A DNA stretch of 64,000 nt, taken from positions 62,785-126,784 of the forward strand of contig NZ_BMNT01000011.1 in the NCBI RefSeq assembly GCF_014646695.1, in the 5' to 3' direction. The DNA is from Sphaerisporangium melleum (lineage in GTDB: Bacteria; Actinomycetota; Actinomycetes; Streptosporangiales; Streptosporangiaceae). The notes beneath the pieces were generated by a model, which saw only the letters and a program-made list of their open reading frames with translations, was not told the DNA's origin and did not search any database. A program made the position numbers and the translations under genes. Numbering within the stretch: position 1 is the stretch's first letter; each line of letters opens with the position of its first letter. Of this stretch, positions 17,823-27,486 are shown one piece after another.

Positions 17823-19721
17823 TCAGCGGGCCTCCTCCGCCTCGACCAGCAACTCCCCGGTCCACAGCCGCCGCATCTCCGGGCAGCTCTCCAGCAGCTC
17901 GGTCAGCGTTCCGCGTCCGGCGACCCGTCCGCGGTCCAGCACGACGACCTGGTCCGCCCGTTCGAGTACCGCGCGGCGGTGCGACACCACCAGCAGAGTG
18001 CCCGGCCCGCTTCCGTCCCGGGCGGCGGCGGCGATCCGGTCCCAGAGCAGCCGCTCGGTCTCCACGTCCAGCGCGGACGACAGGTCGTCCACCACGAGCA
18101 GGTCGGGAGAGCGGACCAGCGCCCGCGCCGCCGTCGCCCGTTGCACCTGACCGCCGGACAGTCGCACGCCGCGCGGGCCCACGACGGTGTCCAGCCCGTC
18201 CGCCATGGCCGCGACCTCCCGGTCGAGCACGGAGAGTTCGAGGGCACGCATGATCTGCGCATCACCCCCGCCGCCCCGGCGTCCGTCGCCGGGATGGCCG
18301 AGGAGCAGGTTCTCCCGCAGCGACTCCGAGAACAGCCGGGGCACCTGGCCGGCGTACGCCGCCCGGCCGGGCACCAGGAAGGTCCCCGGGTCGGCCACGG
18401 GCCTGCCGTTCCAGGTGATCGTGCCGGCGTCCAGCGGCGCCAGCCCGAGCAGGGCCCGCACCAGCGTCGTCTTGCCCGCCCCGACGGCCCCGGTGACCAC
18501 CGTGAACGACCCGCGGGCGAGCCGCAGATCGACGTCCCGCACGCCCCTGCCGTGCCCGTGGCGGACCGTCAGCCCGCGCGCGTCGAGCACCTCGAGCGGG
18601 TCGTCGTGCCCGGGTGGCGTGGCCGCCGCGGAGGGCGGGCGGCGGGTGAACCACACCTCTCCGGGCCGGGTCAGATCCGTCGCGTCCTCATGCGAGGCCA
18701 TCAGCCGGGTGAGCCGTTCGACGGCCACGGCGGCCTGCGGCAGCCGCGACAGCATCGAACCGGCGGTACGCGGCAGCGCGGCCAGCCAACCGGCATAGCC
18801 GGTGAACAGCGCGAGATCGCCGACCGTGAACGCGCCGCGGCGCATCGCCGGGGCGGCGAGCAGCAGGACCAGACCGATGCTGATCTCCACGGCCGCGCCC
18901 GTCCCGGTCTCCAGCAGGCCGGCGGCGAGCCGGTCCCGTACGGCGGCGTCCCGCCGCGCCCGGTTGCGCTCGCGCAGGCGCCGCAGCACCGCGTCCTCCG
19001 CGCCCGCCGTCTTGATCGCCAGCACGCCGCCGAAGACGTCGCCGACGAAGCCGGTGACCATCGCCCCGAGGACGCGGGCTCGCCGGTGCCGGCGCTGGAC
19101 CACCCCTCTGAGCAGCCGGTTCAGCACGCCGATCGCGGCCATCGGCACCAGCAGCACCAGGGTGACGACCGGGTCGATCGCCGCCATGATCACCAGGGCG
19201 GCGGCGCTGAACAGCGCCGCGCCGACCAGGCTCACGATGTCGTCGGTGAGCTGCACCAGGTCGGCCGTGTCATCGCGCAGGCGCGCCACGGCCTCGCCCG
19301 AGGAGTGCGGCAGCCGGCCGGCCGCGGCCCCGCGGGCGGTGAGGACCGAGCGCAACGGGTTCGCGCGCAGGACGGTCGCCGCGGCGTCCCACCAGTACGT
19401 GCCGTAGACCCAGGCGATCACCATGACCAGCCCGCGGACGATCTCCACGCCGACGAGCGCCGCGCACAGCCACAGCGGCTCCCCGATGGCGACGACGCGC
19501 TGCGCGCTGACGTGGTCGAAGAGCCGTTGCAGCACGAGCCCGCTGAGCAGGGGCAGGACGCTGACCGGCGCCCACAGGAGCGCGCCGATGACATAACGGC
19601 GCAGCCCGACGATCCGGGTGACCCGGGCCACCACCCGCCACGGCCGCACCCGCGCCGCACTCCGCCGGCCCGCCCGCGCCGTCACTCGCGCGCTCTCCTG
19701 GGCGTCCATCCGGCCGGTCAT
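17823..19721 (-). CDS. ABC exporter half-transporter with degenerate Walker B
   Basis: 632-residue membrane domain plus ATPase. About six membrane helices (residues 40-320) precede the nucleotide-binding domain. Walker A is GAVGAGKTT, the signature is a canonical LSGGQ, and Walker B ends VVDD: the catalytic glutamate is replaced by aspartate. The H-loop (SHRR) is present. It starts at the ATG at 19721, overlapping the stop of its partner gene by four bases. Together they form a heterodimeric exporter in which this subunit supplies the weak Walker B and the good signature. Substrate unknown. Confidence 0.9.
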   Translation of the reverse strand: MTGRMDAQESARVTARAGRRSAARVRPWRVVARVTRIVGLRRYVIGALLWAPVSVLPLLSGLVLQRLFDHVSAQRVVAIGEPLWLCAALVGVEIVRGLVMVIAWVYGTYWWDAAATVLRANPLRSVLTARGAAAGRLPHSSGEAVARLRDDTADLVQLTDDIVSLVGAALFSAAALVIMAAIDPVVTLVLLVPMAAIGVLNRLLRGVVQRRHRRARVLGAMVTGFVGDVFGGVLAIKTAGAEDAVLRRLRERNRARRDAAVRDRLAAGLLETGTGAAVEISIGLVLLLAAPAMRRGAFTVGDLALFTGYAGWLAALPRTAGSMLSRLPQAAVAVERLTRLMASHEDATDLTRPGEVWFTRRPPSAAATPPGHDDPLEVLDARGLTVRHGHGRGVRDVDLRLARGSFTVVTGAVGAGKTTLVRALLGLAPLDAGTITWNGRPVADPGTFLVPGRAAYAGQVPRLFSESLRENLLLGHPGDGRRGGGGDAQIMRALELSVLDREVAAMADGLDTVVGPRGVRLSGGQVQRATAARALVRSPDLLVVDDLSSALDVETERLLWDRIAAAARDGSGPGTLLVVSHRRAVLERADQVVVLDRGRVAGRGTLTELLESCPEMRRLWTGELLVEAEEAR

Positions 19722-21595
19722 GCGCGCACCCCCGCCGCGTGCAGCAGGTGGGCGAACCGGCTCGCCGGGTCGGCGGCCAGGTCGGTGCGGCGGCCGTACT
19801 CGACCACCGCGCCGCCGTCCAGCACCGCGATCGTGTCCACCCGGGAGAGCGAGGAGAGACGATGCGCGATGAGCACGCCGGTGCGCCCGGCGAGCAGCCG
19901 GCCGGTGACCCGCTCGACGTGCCGCTCGGTCGCCGGGTCGAGCCTGCTGGAGGCCTCGTCCAGGATCACCAGACCCGGGTCGGCGAGGAACGCCCGGGCG
20001 AACGCCAGCAACTGCGCCTCCCCGGCCGAGAGCCCGGTGTGCCGCATGAGCGGCTCGTCCTGCTCGGTGTGGTCCGCGGGCCCGGCGTGTCCGGTGAGTT
20101 CGGTGTCCAGCCCGTCCGGCAGGCCGGCCAGCCATTCGCCCAGCCCCACCTCTTCGAGAACGGCGCGCAGCCGGCCGTCGTCGGCGAGCGGCCGGAACAG
20201 CGTGAGGTTGTCCCGCACGGTCGCGGCGAAGAGCTGCACATCCTGCGTGACCACACAGACGCGCCGGCGCAGCGATGCCGGGGCGGTGTCCCGCAGGTCC
20301 ACCCCGCCCACCGCGACGGTGCCCTCGACCGGGTCGTACAGGCGCAGCAGCAAGCGGGCGACGGTGGACTTGCCGCTGCCCGTGCGGCCCACCAGGCCGA
20401 GCGTCTCACCCGGAGCCAGGCTCAGCGTGACGTCCGACAGCACCCGCGCGCCGTCGCCTGGGTAGGCGAACCCGACGCCGCGCAGGCGCAGGCCGAGCGC
20501 CCCGGCCGCCGGCAGTGGGCGAGGGGCGGCAGGGCCGGGCAGCGTGCGCCGCTCGGCGAGCAGCTCGCCGATGCGCGCGATCCCGGCCAGTGCCGTCTGG
20601 TACTGCTTGAGCTGGTCGATCAGCCGCTCCAGCGGTGTGCGCACCATCTGCGTGTACTGGAAGAGCAGCACGGCCGTGCCGACCGTCAGCGCCCCCGACT
20701 GCCGGCCCCACGCGGCCAGGCCCAGCACGAGCGCCGTGCCGGCGGCGAACGCGACCGACGTCCCGGCGAGCAACGCGCTCCTGACCTTGTCGGCGCGTAC
20801 CTCCGCGCGGTACATCTCGGCGCTGACCTGCTGGAACCGGGCCACGGCCTGGGCGCCGGCGCCGTTGGCCCGGATGTCCTCCACGCCGGCCAGCCGTTCC
20901 TCCAGCGTGCCGAACACCACGGCGCTCGCCGCCCGGGCCCGGGTCGCCGAGGGGACGGCCAGCCGCTGCGTACGCGCCATGAGCAGCCCGATCAGGGCAC
21001 AGTAGACGAGCAGCACGCCGCCGAGCCGCGCGTCGGTGGCCAGGACGACGGCGAGCACGCCGACGAGCAGCAGGAAGCCCGCGACGACGTCCATCAGGAA
21101 CGCGACGGCGAAGTCGGCGACGGCCACCACGTCGCCGTCCACCCGCTCGATCATCTCTCCGGGGGTACGCCTGCCGTGGAAGGCCATGTCCAGGCCGAGC
21201 GCGTGCTCGGCGAGACGCTCGCGCAGCCGGTTGGTGCCGTCCCAGGCGAGCCCTCCGGCGAGCCATGCGGCGAGCAGGCGGGCGGCCTGGCCGGCGACGG
21301 CGAGCGCGAGATAGCCCAGCGCGACGAGCGTCAGATGGCGAAGGCCGGCCCCGCCGATCGCGTCGTCCACGAAGCGGCGGGTGAGCTGGGGCGCGGCCAG
21401 TGGCAGCGCCGTGGCGGCGCCGATGCCCGTGATCAGCCCGGCGGCGGCGCGCGGCGCCGGCCGGAACGACCGCAGGATGTCCCGCCGTGACGCGGGCGTA
21501 CCGGGAGAAGCGATTCGCCCGCGGGATCCCCCGGGCGCGTGGTCGGGGCTAGGGGCGGCGGCTCCGTGCGCCGCCGTCGAATCGGGTGCTGTCAC
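19718..21595 (-). CDS. ABC exporter half-transporter with degenerate signature
   Basis: 625-residue partner of the downstream gene. Six membrane helices, then an ATPase domain with canonical Walker A GRTGSGKST, canonical Walker B VILDEASSRLD and H-loop AHRLSS, but a non-canonical signature LSAGE instead of LSGGQ. Defects are complementary to those of the partner: one composite ATP site would be fully canonical and the other doubly degenerate, as in TM287/288-type exporters. An N-terminal tail of about 35 residues is Pro/Ala-rich. A drug, lipid or peptide export role is plausible; nothing nearby names the substrate. Confidence 0.9.
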   Translation of the reverse strand: MTAPDSTAAHGAAAPSPDHAPGGSRGRIASPGTPASRRDILRSFRPAPRAAAGLITGIGAATALPLAAPQLTRRFVDDAIGGAGLRHLTLVALGYLALAVAGQAARLLAAWLAGGLAWDGTNRLRERLAEHALGLDMAFHGRRTPGEMIERVDGDVVAVADFAVAFLMDVVAGFLLLVGVLAVVLATDARLGGVLLVYCALIGLLMARTQRLAVPSATRARAASAVVFGTLEERLAGVEDIRANGAGAQAVARFQQVSAEMYRAEVRADKVRSALLAGTSVAFAAGTALVLGLAAWGRQSGALTVGTAVLLFQYTQMVRTPLERLIDQLKQYQTALAGIARIGELLAERRTLPGPAAPRPLPAAGALGLRLRGVGFAYPGDGARVLSDVTLSLAPGETLGLVGRTGSGKSTVARLLLRLYDPVEGTVAVGGVDLRDTAPASLRRRVCVVTQDVQLFAATVRDNLTLFRPLADDGRLRAVLEEVGLGEWLAGLPDGLDTELTGHAGPADHTEQDEPLMRHTGLSAGEAQLLAFARAFLADPGLVILDEASSRLDPATERHVERVTGRLLAGRTGVLIAHRLSSLSRVDTIAVLDGGAVVEYGRRTDLAADPASRFAHLLHAAGVRA

Positions 21596-21957
21596 CAGCG
21601 GTCATGTCCTTTGGACGAGGGGCGATCACCTGCTGCGTGGACATGACCGCTGTGCTCATCACTGCCTCCTCGTCCGGCCGGGTTACCTCCGGGAGTACAG
21701 CAGAGGTCCCTCCGGCCGGACAACGCAATTACCGTCACCTCCGCGTACCGCCCTGGTGTCCGGTACGCCGCTCGGCCGGGCACACGGCGAACGACGGTCA
21801 CGGTGCGCATTCGCCCTGGCCACCGGAGGGCCGGGCCTGGTGCCGGTGGCCCGGGAGGTCACGACATCGGCTCCCGTCCATCGGATCGGCGTTAGATCCG
21901 TCGCCCAGGCGGGCATTCCGGAAAGATCTCTCTTTCCTGACAGATGGGATCTCCCCC
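21596..21957. other. divergent intergenic region
   Basis: 362 bases between the ABC operon (leftward) and the secreted protein gene (rightward). It must hold both promoters. No gene, clear hairpin or operator was recognised. Confidence 0.5.
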
Positions 21958-22911
21958 ATGAAGGTGGCAGTTCTCTTAGCCGGGTTCCTGGTCGTGCTCG
22001 CGGGAGCGCCGGCCACGGCGGCGACCGGCTCCGGCGCCGCGGCCGGCGTGGCCTCCACCGCGACCGGCAAGCCCGCCTATCCCACCGAGTTCTCCCTCCC
22101 CGACGGTTTCCAGCCCGAAGGCATCGCCATCGGTTCGGGCGACGCGGCCTACTTCGGTTCGGTCGCGACCGGCGCGATCTACCGTGCCGACCTGCGCACG
22201 GGCGCGGGCCGGATCATCGAACCCGGGCCCGGCACCCCGTCCGTCGGCCTCAAGATCGACTCCCGAGGCCGGCTGTTCGTCGCCGGCGGCGACGCGGGCG
22301 ACGCCCGCGTGGTCGACACCCGGAGCGGCAAGGTCATCGCCACCTACAAGCTCGCGACCGGCCCCGCCTTCGTGAACGACGTCGTGCTCACCCCCGACGC
22401 CGCCTACTTCACCGACTCGATCAACCCGGTGCTGTACGTCGTCCCGTTCGGCCGCGGCGGCGCGCTGCCGGCCGAGGCCAAGCAGGTGCCGCTGAGCGGG
22501 GACATCACCTACGGGGACGGCTTCAACGTCAACGGCATCACCCAGAGCCCCGACGGCGCGGCGCTGCTCGTCGTCCAGTCCAACACCGGCAAGCTGTTCC
22601 GCGTCGCCCCGAAGACCGGCGTCGCCACCCTGGTGGACCTCGGCACCGCGTCGCTGGTCAACGGGGACGGCATGCTGCTGGAGGGCTGCACTCTCTACGT
22701 GGTGCAGAACTTCCAGAACACCGTGACCGTCGTCGAACTGAACGGCAGAGGCACGTCCGGGAAGGTGGTCCGCGGGCTGACGGACCCCCGCTTCGACGTG
22801 CCCACCACGGTCGCCGCCCACGGCGACCGCCTGTACCTCCCCAACGCCCGCTTCAGCACCACCCCGACCCCCACGACCCCGTACACCGTGGTCGCCATCA
22901 ACCGCCGCTGA
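21958..22911 (+). CDS. secreted SMP-30/gluconolactonase-like beta-propeller protein
   Basis: 317 residues with an N-terminal signal peptide (MKVAVLLAGFLVVLAGAPATAA). The mature part is a repeated beta-propeller: PEGIAIGSGDAAYFGSV, LKIDSRGRLFVAGG, NDVVLTPDAAYFTDS and NGITQSPDGAALLVV are successive blades. SMP-30-like proteins can be lactonases, but many secreted members have no proven activity. A related protein is encoded at 61747-62676 in the genomic island. The ATG at 21958 is chosen for the signal peptide. A very strong terminator follows. Confidence 0.83.
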   Translation: MKVAVLLAGFLVVLAGAPATAATGSGAAAGVASTATGKPAYPTEFSLPDGFQPEGIAIGSGDAAYFGSVATGAIYRADLRTGAGRIIEPGPGTPSVGLKIDSRGRLFVAGGDAGDARVVDTRSGKVIATYKLATGPAFVNDVVLTPDAAYFTDSINPVLYVVPFGRGGALPAEAKQVPLSGDITYGDGFNVNGITQSPDGAALLVVQSNTGKLFRVAPKTGVATLVDLGTASLVNGDGMLLEGCTLYVVQNFQNTVTVVELNGRGTSGKVVRGLTDPRFDVPTTVAAHGDRLYLPNARFSTTPTPTTPYTVVAINRR

Positions 22912-22927
22912 CCACCCCGGCCGCCAT

Positions 22928-22967
22928 GCGGAGCCCTCGAACCCGGCTTTGGGTTCGAGGGCTCCGC
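22928..22967 (+). terminator. 17-bp-stem intrinsic terminator
   Basis: Arms GGAGCCCTCGAACCC and GGGTTCGAGGGCTCC plus two more outer pairs around the loop GGCTTT, 16 bases after the stop. Confidence 0.88.
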
Positions 22968-23078
22968 GCCCGCGAACAGCAGTCCCGACCGGCGGAGATG
23001 TTCCCCGATATCCGGCCCCCTTGATGGCCCGGTCTGGACCGCCAGCCTCGTATCAGGCACACGAGAAAGGGAGCGCGA

Positions 23079-23186
23079 ATGCCCTCGTTCGGCTGGGCCG
23101 AGATCCTGATCCTCGCCGTTCCGGTACTGCTGGCCGTAGCCGTGGTCATGGGCCTGCGCGCATTCTTACGTCGCCGTCGTCGTTAG
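23079..23186 (+). CDS. 35-residue single-pass membrane protein with a TTA codon
   Basis: Begins MPSFGWAEILILAVPV and ends in five consecutive arginines. One hydrophobic helix (about residues 8-26) followed by a strongly positive C-terminus predicts an inner-membrane protein with the Arg tail in the cytoplasm. AAAGGGAG lies seven bases before the ATG. Leu30 is encoded by TTA, a rare codon in such genomes that makes translation depend on the bldA tRNA in Streptomyces. Small Arg-tailed proteins of this kind are common but uncharacterised. Confidence 0.62.
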   Translation: MPSFGWAEILILAVPVLLAVAVVMGLRAFLRRRRR

Positions 23187-23374
23187 CGCCGTACGTCGGG
23201 TGGCTTCTCCCCGTCCGTCAGATGGGTCCTCTCGTCGGCGCCGCGTCGGTGGGACGGTGTACGGCTAATGCCGGCGCCGCCCTACGGCGGAGACCCGGCG
23301 ACCTTTCCGGTCACCGCGTGCTTCCTTGAGGGTGCGTTCGCCGGCCCGGCCCACCGGACGGCGGGCGGGAGTGC

Positions 23375-24757
23375 TCAGGAGAGTTCGCGCGAGCGGATCA
23401 CACCGGCGTACCAGTGGGCGCTGTCCTTCAGCGTGCGCCGCTGGGTGTCGTAATCGACGCGCACCATCCCGAACCGCTTCGCGTACCCGTAGGCCCATTC
23501 GAAGTTGTCCATCAGCGACCACAGGAAGTAGCCGCGCACATCGACCCCCTTGTCCCTGACGTCGAGCACCGCCTGCAGGTGCCGCCGGATGTAGTCGATC
23601 CGGCCTGTGTCGTGCACCGCGCCGTCCTCGACCACGTCCGGGAACGCCGCTCCGTTCTCGGTGATCATCAGAGGCTGGTCCGGGTACCGCTCGTGCAGCT
23701 CGGTGAGCAGGTCGCCGAGGCCGTCCGGGTCGATGTTCCATCCCATTTCGGTCAGCGGCCCCGGCTGCTGGAGGAACTCGACGTCCTCGGCCCCCGGCCA
23801 CGGGGACGCCGTCCGGTCGCCGTGTCCGTCCGACCGCTCCAGCTCGCCCGAGCCGTCCCACATCCGCACCCGGTTGGTGCTGTAGTAATTGACCCCGAGC
23901 ACGTCGATGGGCTGGCGGATCGCCGCCAGGTCGCCGTCCCGGACGAAGGACCAGTCGGTGATGCCGGCCGTCGTGCTCACCAGCCGGTCGGTGTAGCGGC
24001 CCTCCAGCATCGGCCCGAGGAACGCGTCGTTCCCCAGCGCCGCCACCTTGGCGCGCGCCGCCTCGCCCGTCGGGCCGTCCGGCCGGAACACGTGCAGGTT
24101 CAGCGCGACGGAGAACTTCGCGTCGGGCCGCACCTCCGGACGCAACGCCTGGATGGCCAGGCCGTGCGCGAGGTTGAGCGTGTGCACGGCGAGCAGCGGC
24201 TCCAGCCTGCTCGTACGCCCGGGCGCGTGCGCCCCGCTGCCGTACCCGAGGTAGGCCGAGCACCAGGGCTCGTTGAGGGTCGTCCAGGTGTCGACCCGGT
24301 CGCCGAGCGCGGCGCCGACGACCCGCGCGTAGTCGGCGAACGCCTCGGCGGTGGCCCGGTTCGTCCAGCCGCCCGCGTCCTCCAGCGGCTGGGGGAGGTC
24401 CCAGTGGTACAGCGTGGCCACCGGGCGGATGCCCCGGGCGAGCAGCCCGTCGACCAGACGCGAGTAGAAATCGATGCCCTTCGGGTTGATCGCGCCCCGC
24501 CCGGCCGGCACGATCCGGGGCCAGGCGATGGAGAACCGGTAGGCCTGCAGCCCGAGTTCGGCCATCAGGTCGAGGTCGGCGTCGAGGCGGTGGTAGTGGT
24601 CCACGGCCAGGTCACCGGTGTCGCCGTTGTCCGTCCGGCCCCGGCTGTGGCTGAACGTGTCCCAGATCGACGGGCCGCGCCCGTCCTCGGCGACGGCGCC
24701 TTCGATCTGGTACGCGGCCGTCGCGGCTCCGAAGACGAACTCGGGGGGAAAACTCAC
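23375..24757 (-). CDS. GH1 beta-glucosidase
   Basis: 460-residue cytosolic glycoside hydrolase family 1 enzyme. The acid/base is E163 in TLNEP and the nucleophile E367 in ITENG; the N-terminal [19 protein letters not shown] and the aglycone/glycone motif WSLMDNFEW are present. It likely splits cellobiose or similar beta-glucosides to glucose. The GTG at 24757 has a perfect AGGAGG five bases upstream, which overrides the longer frame to 24793. It stands alone; the AA10 oxygenase 1.5 kb away may feed the same pathway. Confidence 0.93.
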   Translation of the reverse strand: MSFPPEFVFGAATAAYQIEGAVAEDGRGPSIWDTFSHSRGRTDNGDTGDLAVDHYHRLDADLDLMAELGLQAYRFSIAWPRIVPAGRGAINPKGIDFYSRLVDGLLARGIRPVATLYHWDLPQPLEDAGGWTNRATAEAFADYARVVGAALGDRVDTWTTLNEPWCSAYLGYGSGAHAPGRTSRLEPLLAVHTLNLAHGLAIQALRPEVRPDAKFSVALNLHVFRPDGPTGEAARAKVAALGNDAFLGPMLEGRYTDRLVSTTAGITDWSFVRDGDLAAIRQPIDVLGVNYYSTNRVRMWDGSGELERSDGHGDRTASPWPGAEDVEFLQQPGPLTEMGWNIDPDGLGDLLTELHERYPDQPLMITENGAAFPDVVEDGAVHDTGRIDYIRRHLQAVLDVRDKGVDVRGYFLWSLMDNFEWAYGYAKRFGMVRVDYDTQRRTLKDSAHWYAGVIRSRELS

Positions 24758-25073
24758 GAAAACCTCCTGGTGGCAACTGCCGGCCGACCTCACGACCGCC
24801 GATCGACCTGGGCGCCGGCCGCCGGATGCCGGATGGCGGTGACGTCGACCCGGCCGTTTCGTTCACCGGCCACCTCGCTCGGAGGTACCGGCCGTCGAAG
24901 CGTGCGAGAGTCATGCTCCCGCTGTCAAGACCATCGACAGGGCGATGTCGTCCCGGCCGTTCCGGGCAGGCGGTGGCGGCGCCGTCCGCCGCCACCCGGC
25001 GCCGCGGAACCGAAGATCACCGGTGCCGGGCTATGGTGAGGACGACCGGGGGTTTTCGCAGCTGGGGGAACGA
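24758..25073. other. divergent intergenic region
   Basis: 316 bases between the beta-glucosidase gene (leftward) and the acetyltransferase gene (rightward). No palindromic sugar-repressor site (TGGGAGCGCTCCCA type) was found here, and no gene. Confidence 0.45.
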
Positions 25074-25916
25074 ATGGCAGTTCCGATCATCCGTGCGGCG
25101 CGGGACGCCGACATGGCGGCCCTGCGCGGCGACATCGGGGGACGCTTCGAACTCTTCGGCCTGTGGCCGGGCGGCCCCGGGGTGCCCGACTTCCTGGACG
25201 CCGAACGGGCGTTCGGGGACCTGATGGTGGGCGAGGTCGATGGCCGGGTGGTGGGTTTCGGCGGGACGCTTCGCCGGGGGAAGCTCACCCACCTCGGCGA
25301 CCTGTTCGTGCTGCCCGAGCACCAGTCGTCGGGGGTGGGCCGCATGATCCTCGCCGAGCTGTTCCCGCAGGACGGCGCCCGGTCCGCCTTCGCCTCCGAC
25401 GACGAGCGGGCGATCGGCCTGTACGTCCGGCACGGCATGATCCCCCGCTGCCCGCTGTTCGACGTCGAAGGACCGCCGCGAGCGCTGGCCGGGCTGCGCC
25501 GGCCGCGTGCCGACGGCGACCCCACCCTCGCGGTGGCAGGGCCGGACGTCGCCGGGGCGATGGACGCCCGGGTGTCCGGCGGCGACCGCACCGACTGCCT
25601 GACCTGGTACGCCGGACTGCCCGGCGTGACGGTGCTGGCCGGCCGGAGCGGGTACGCGTTCACCCGGGTGATGGACGAAGAGGTCCTGGTGGGGCCGGTG
25701 GGCGGTGACACGCCCGACGACTGTGTGAACGTGGCGCTCCAGGCCATCGCCGCGCACCCCGACGCCGAACTCGCGCAGGTGTCGGTGCCGGGCACGCACC
25801 CGCTGCTGCCCGTGCTGCTCGGCGCCGGCTGGCGCATCGAGGACATGGACACCCTGATGGTCAGCGACGACATGATCCGCCTCGACCGCTACCTGCCGCA
25901 CGCCGACCTGGGCTAG
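25074..25916 (+). CDS. GNAT-family N-acetyltransferase (two-domain)
   Basis: 280 residues. The first half carries the GNAT core: GDLFVLPEHQSSGVGRMIL is the acetyl-CoA pyrophosphate loop (Q/R-x-x-G-x-G/A). The second half resembles a second, degenerate GNAT domain (VLVGPVGGDTPDDCVNVALQ), a layout seen in several actinobacterial acetyltransferases. Substrate unknown. The ATG at 25074 has GGGGGAA upstream. Monocistronic. Confidence 0.82.
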   Translation: MAVPIIRAARDADMAALRGDIGGRFELFGLWPGGPGVPDFLDAERAFGDLMVGEVDGRVVGFGGTLRRGKLTHLGDLFVLPEHQSSGVGRMILAELFPQDGARSAFASDDERAIGLYVRHGMIPRCPLFDVEGPPRALAGLRRPRADGDPTLAVAGPDVAGAMDARVSGGDRTDCLTWYAGLPGVTVLAGRSGYAFTRVMDEEVLVGPVGGDTPDDCVNVALQAIAAHPDAELAQVSVPGTHPLLPVLLGAGWRIEDMDTLMVSDDMIRLDRYLPHADLG

Positions 25917-26275
25917 CCCCCGCCGGAACGCGACGCGAAGCCGTCCCGGACCCACCGCCGGCGGACCGCCGTACCTCCCCTTCGGCATCCCACGCCGGTT
26001 CACCGAGCCGTGCCTGGAATTCTCCGCCCTGATGGATCTTTCGCAGGACTGGAGAGCGGCGAAACCATGAAACGTACACGAACGATGCCGCGGGCACAGC
26101 CGTCAGGCCGGGCGAATGTCCTGGTCAACGCGATCCGAACCCATCGAAGGGCTTGTGGAGAATCGGTCAGCCGGGCTTGACAATGTCCAAACTCGGCTTA
26201 GTCAGTTAGCATCGCGGCGATATGTGTGAGCGTTCACATTCAATCCGGGTCCCCCACCGGTAAATGGAGAATCAC
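25917..26275. promoter_or_regulatory. upstream region of the AA10 oxygenase gene
   Basis: 359 bases without a gene. A -35-like TTGACA lies at 26177-26182, but no -10 at ideal spacing is obvious. A LacI-type operator lies at 26225-26238. Confidence 0.5.
26225..26238. promoter_or_regulatory. LacI/CebR-type operator
   Basis: TGTGAGCGTTCACA differs by one base from the perfect palindrome TGTGAGCGCTCACA. Operators of this 14-bp form (for example TGGGAGCGCTCCCA for CebR/CelR) bind LacI-family sugar repressors. It lies 37 bases before the AA10 start codon. Confidence 0.6.
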
Positions 26276-26947
26276 ATGCCTCAACGTCAAGCCTCCCTGA
26301 CCCGCCGCTGGGCCGTTCGCGCCGCGGCCCTGACCACAGCCCTGGTGGCCTGCCTGGCCACCTGGGTCACCCCTGCCTTCGCGCACGGCGCGGTCGGCGA
26401 CCCGGCCAACCGCAACTACAGCTGTCAGCAACGCTGGGGCAACGACTTCCAGAACCCCGCCATGGCACAGCAGGACCCCATGTGCTGGCAGGCCTGGCAG
26501 GACAATCCGCTCGCCATGTGGAACTACATGAGCCTGTACCGCAACGGGCTCGCCGGCCAGTTCTCGGCTCGCATCCCGGACGGCCAGATCTGCAGTGGTG
26601 GCCGCGCCGAGGGCGGGTTGTACAAGTCGATGGACACCGTCGGCGCGTGGAAGACGACCGACATCGGCAACAGCTTCACGGTCAAGGTGAACGACCAGGC
26701 CAGCCACGGCGCCGACTACCTGCTGGTCTACGTCACCCGCCAGGGCTTCGACCCCACGACCCAGGCGATCAAGTGGAGCGACCTGCAGTTGATCACCAAG
26801 ACCGGCAGGTACAGCCCCGGCTCGTCCTACACGGCCAACGTCAGCACCTCCGGGCACACCGGCCGGGCCGTGGTCTTGACGATCTGGCAGGCCTCGCACA
26901 TGGACCAGGCGTTCTTCTTCTGCAGTGACGTGAACTTCGTGCGCTGA
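26276..26947 (+). CDS. AA10 lytic polysaccharide monooxygenase (secreted)
   Basis: Copper enzyme that oxidatively cuts crystalline chitin or cellulose outside the cell. A 36-residue signal peptide ends in AFA, leaving H37 as the mature N-terminus; with H144 (NDQASHGADYLLVY) it forms the copper histidine brace. The C-terminal FFFCSDVNF holds the conserved axial aromatic and a cysteine. 223 residues in total, catalytic domain only: no carbohydrate-binding module. The ATG at 26276 is preferred because GGAG lies six bases before it. Predicted to be controlled by a LacI-type repressor and ended by a strong hairpin. Chitin versus cellulose cannot be decided. Confidence 0.93.
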   Translation: MPQRQASLTRRWAVRAAALTTALVACLATWVTPAFAHGAVGDPANRNYSCQQRWGNDFQNPAMAQQDPMCWQAWQDNPLAMWNYMSLYRNGLAGQFSARIPDGQICSGGRAEGGLYKSMDTVGAWKTTDIGNSFTVKVNDQASHGADYLLVYVTRQGFDPTTQAIKWSDLQLITKTGRYSPGSSYTANVSTSGHTGRAVVLTIWQASHMDQAFFFCSDVNFVR

Positions 26948-26962
26948 CCGCTCCTCCGCACC

Positions 26963-26992
26963 GGGCCCTGGCGGGCGTACCCGCCAGGGCCC
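26963..26992 (+). terminator. intrinsic terminator of the AA10 gene
   Basis: 13-bp perfect arms GGGCCCTGGCGGG and CCCGCCAGGGCCC with loop CGTA, 15 bases after the stop. Confidence 0.85.
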
Positions 26993-27020
26993 GCGTCCGC
27001 TCAGGGCCCGGCATCGCCGG

Positions 27021-27416
27021 TCACCCTTCGAGCACGTGCTTCAACCGGGCCAGGTCGGCTCGCACCAGGCCCTCATCTCGGGCGAAGTCGTCGTCGCTCA
27101 TCCCGGGGAGGCGGCGCAGGGTGAACACCACCTCGCAGGCGTCCCCGTCGGGGATGACCCGCATCGGGTTGTACACGGCCACACCCGAGGGCAGGGTGAC
27201 CGTGTGGTCGAGGACGCCGTACGGGTTGCGCTCCACGAACGCCAGGCCGACCCGGCCCTCCGGCGTCTCCACGAACCACTGCCCGTCCACGTTGTGCACC
27301 GCGTCGCCCAGCCCCGGTGCCCACTCCGGAAGATTCGCAGGCTCCACGGCATAGTCGTAGACGTCGGCCGCGCGACGGTCGATGTGTTCACTGATGTGCT
27401 TGGAATCCACAGCCAT
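27021..27416 (-). CDS. SRPBCC (START-like) family protein
   Basis: 131-residue helix-grip protein. The pattern IDRRAADVYDYAVEPANLPEW and the C-terminal long helix (DDDFARDEGLVRADLARLKH) are typical of polyketide cyclase/dehydrase-like SRPBCC proteins, which bind hydrophobic ligands in a cavity. No ligand can be predicted. Starts at the ATG at 27416; a longer frame reaching 27965 crosses the neighbouring flavoprotein gene and is rejected. Confidence 0.8.
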   Translation of the reverse strand: MAVDSKHISEHIDRRAADVYDYAVEPANLPEWAPGLGDAVHNVDGQWFVETPEGRVGLAFVERNPYGVLDHTVTLPSGVAVYNPMRVIPDGDACEVVFTLRRLPGMSDDDFARDEGLVRADLARLKHVLEG

Positions 27417-27486
27417 CCCGGCATCATGCCAAACCCGCCCGACAGAACCTGGCGGCGTGCCATGTGCCCCGGCCAGGCCTTTCGAA

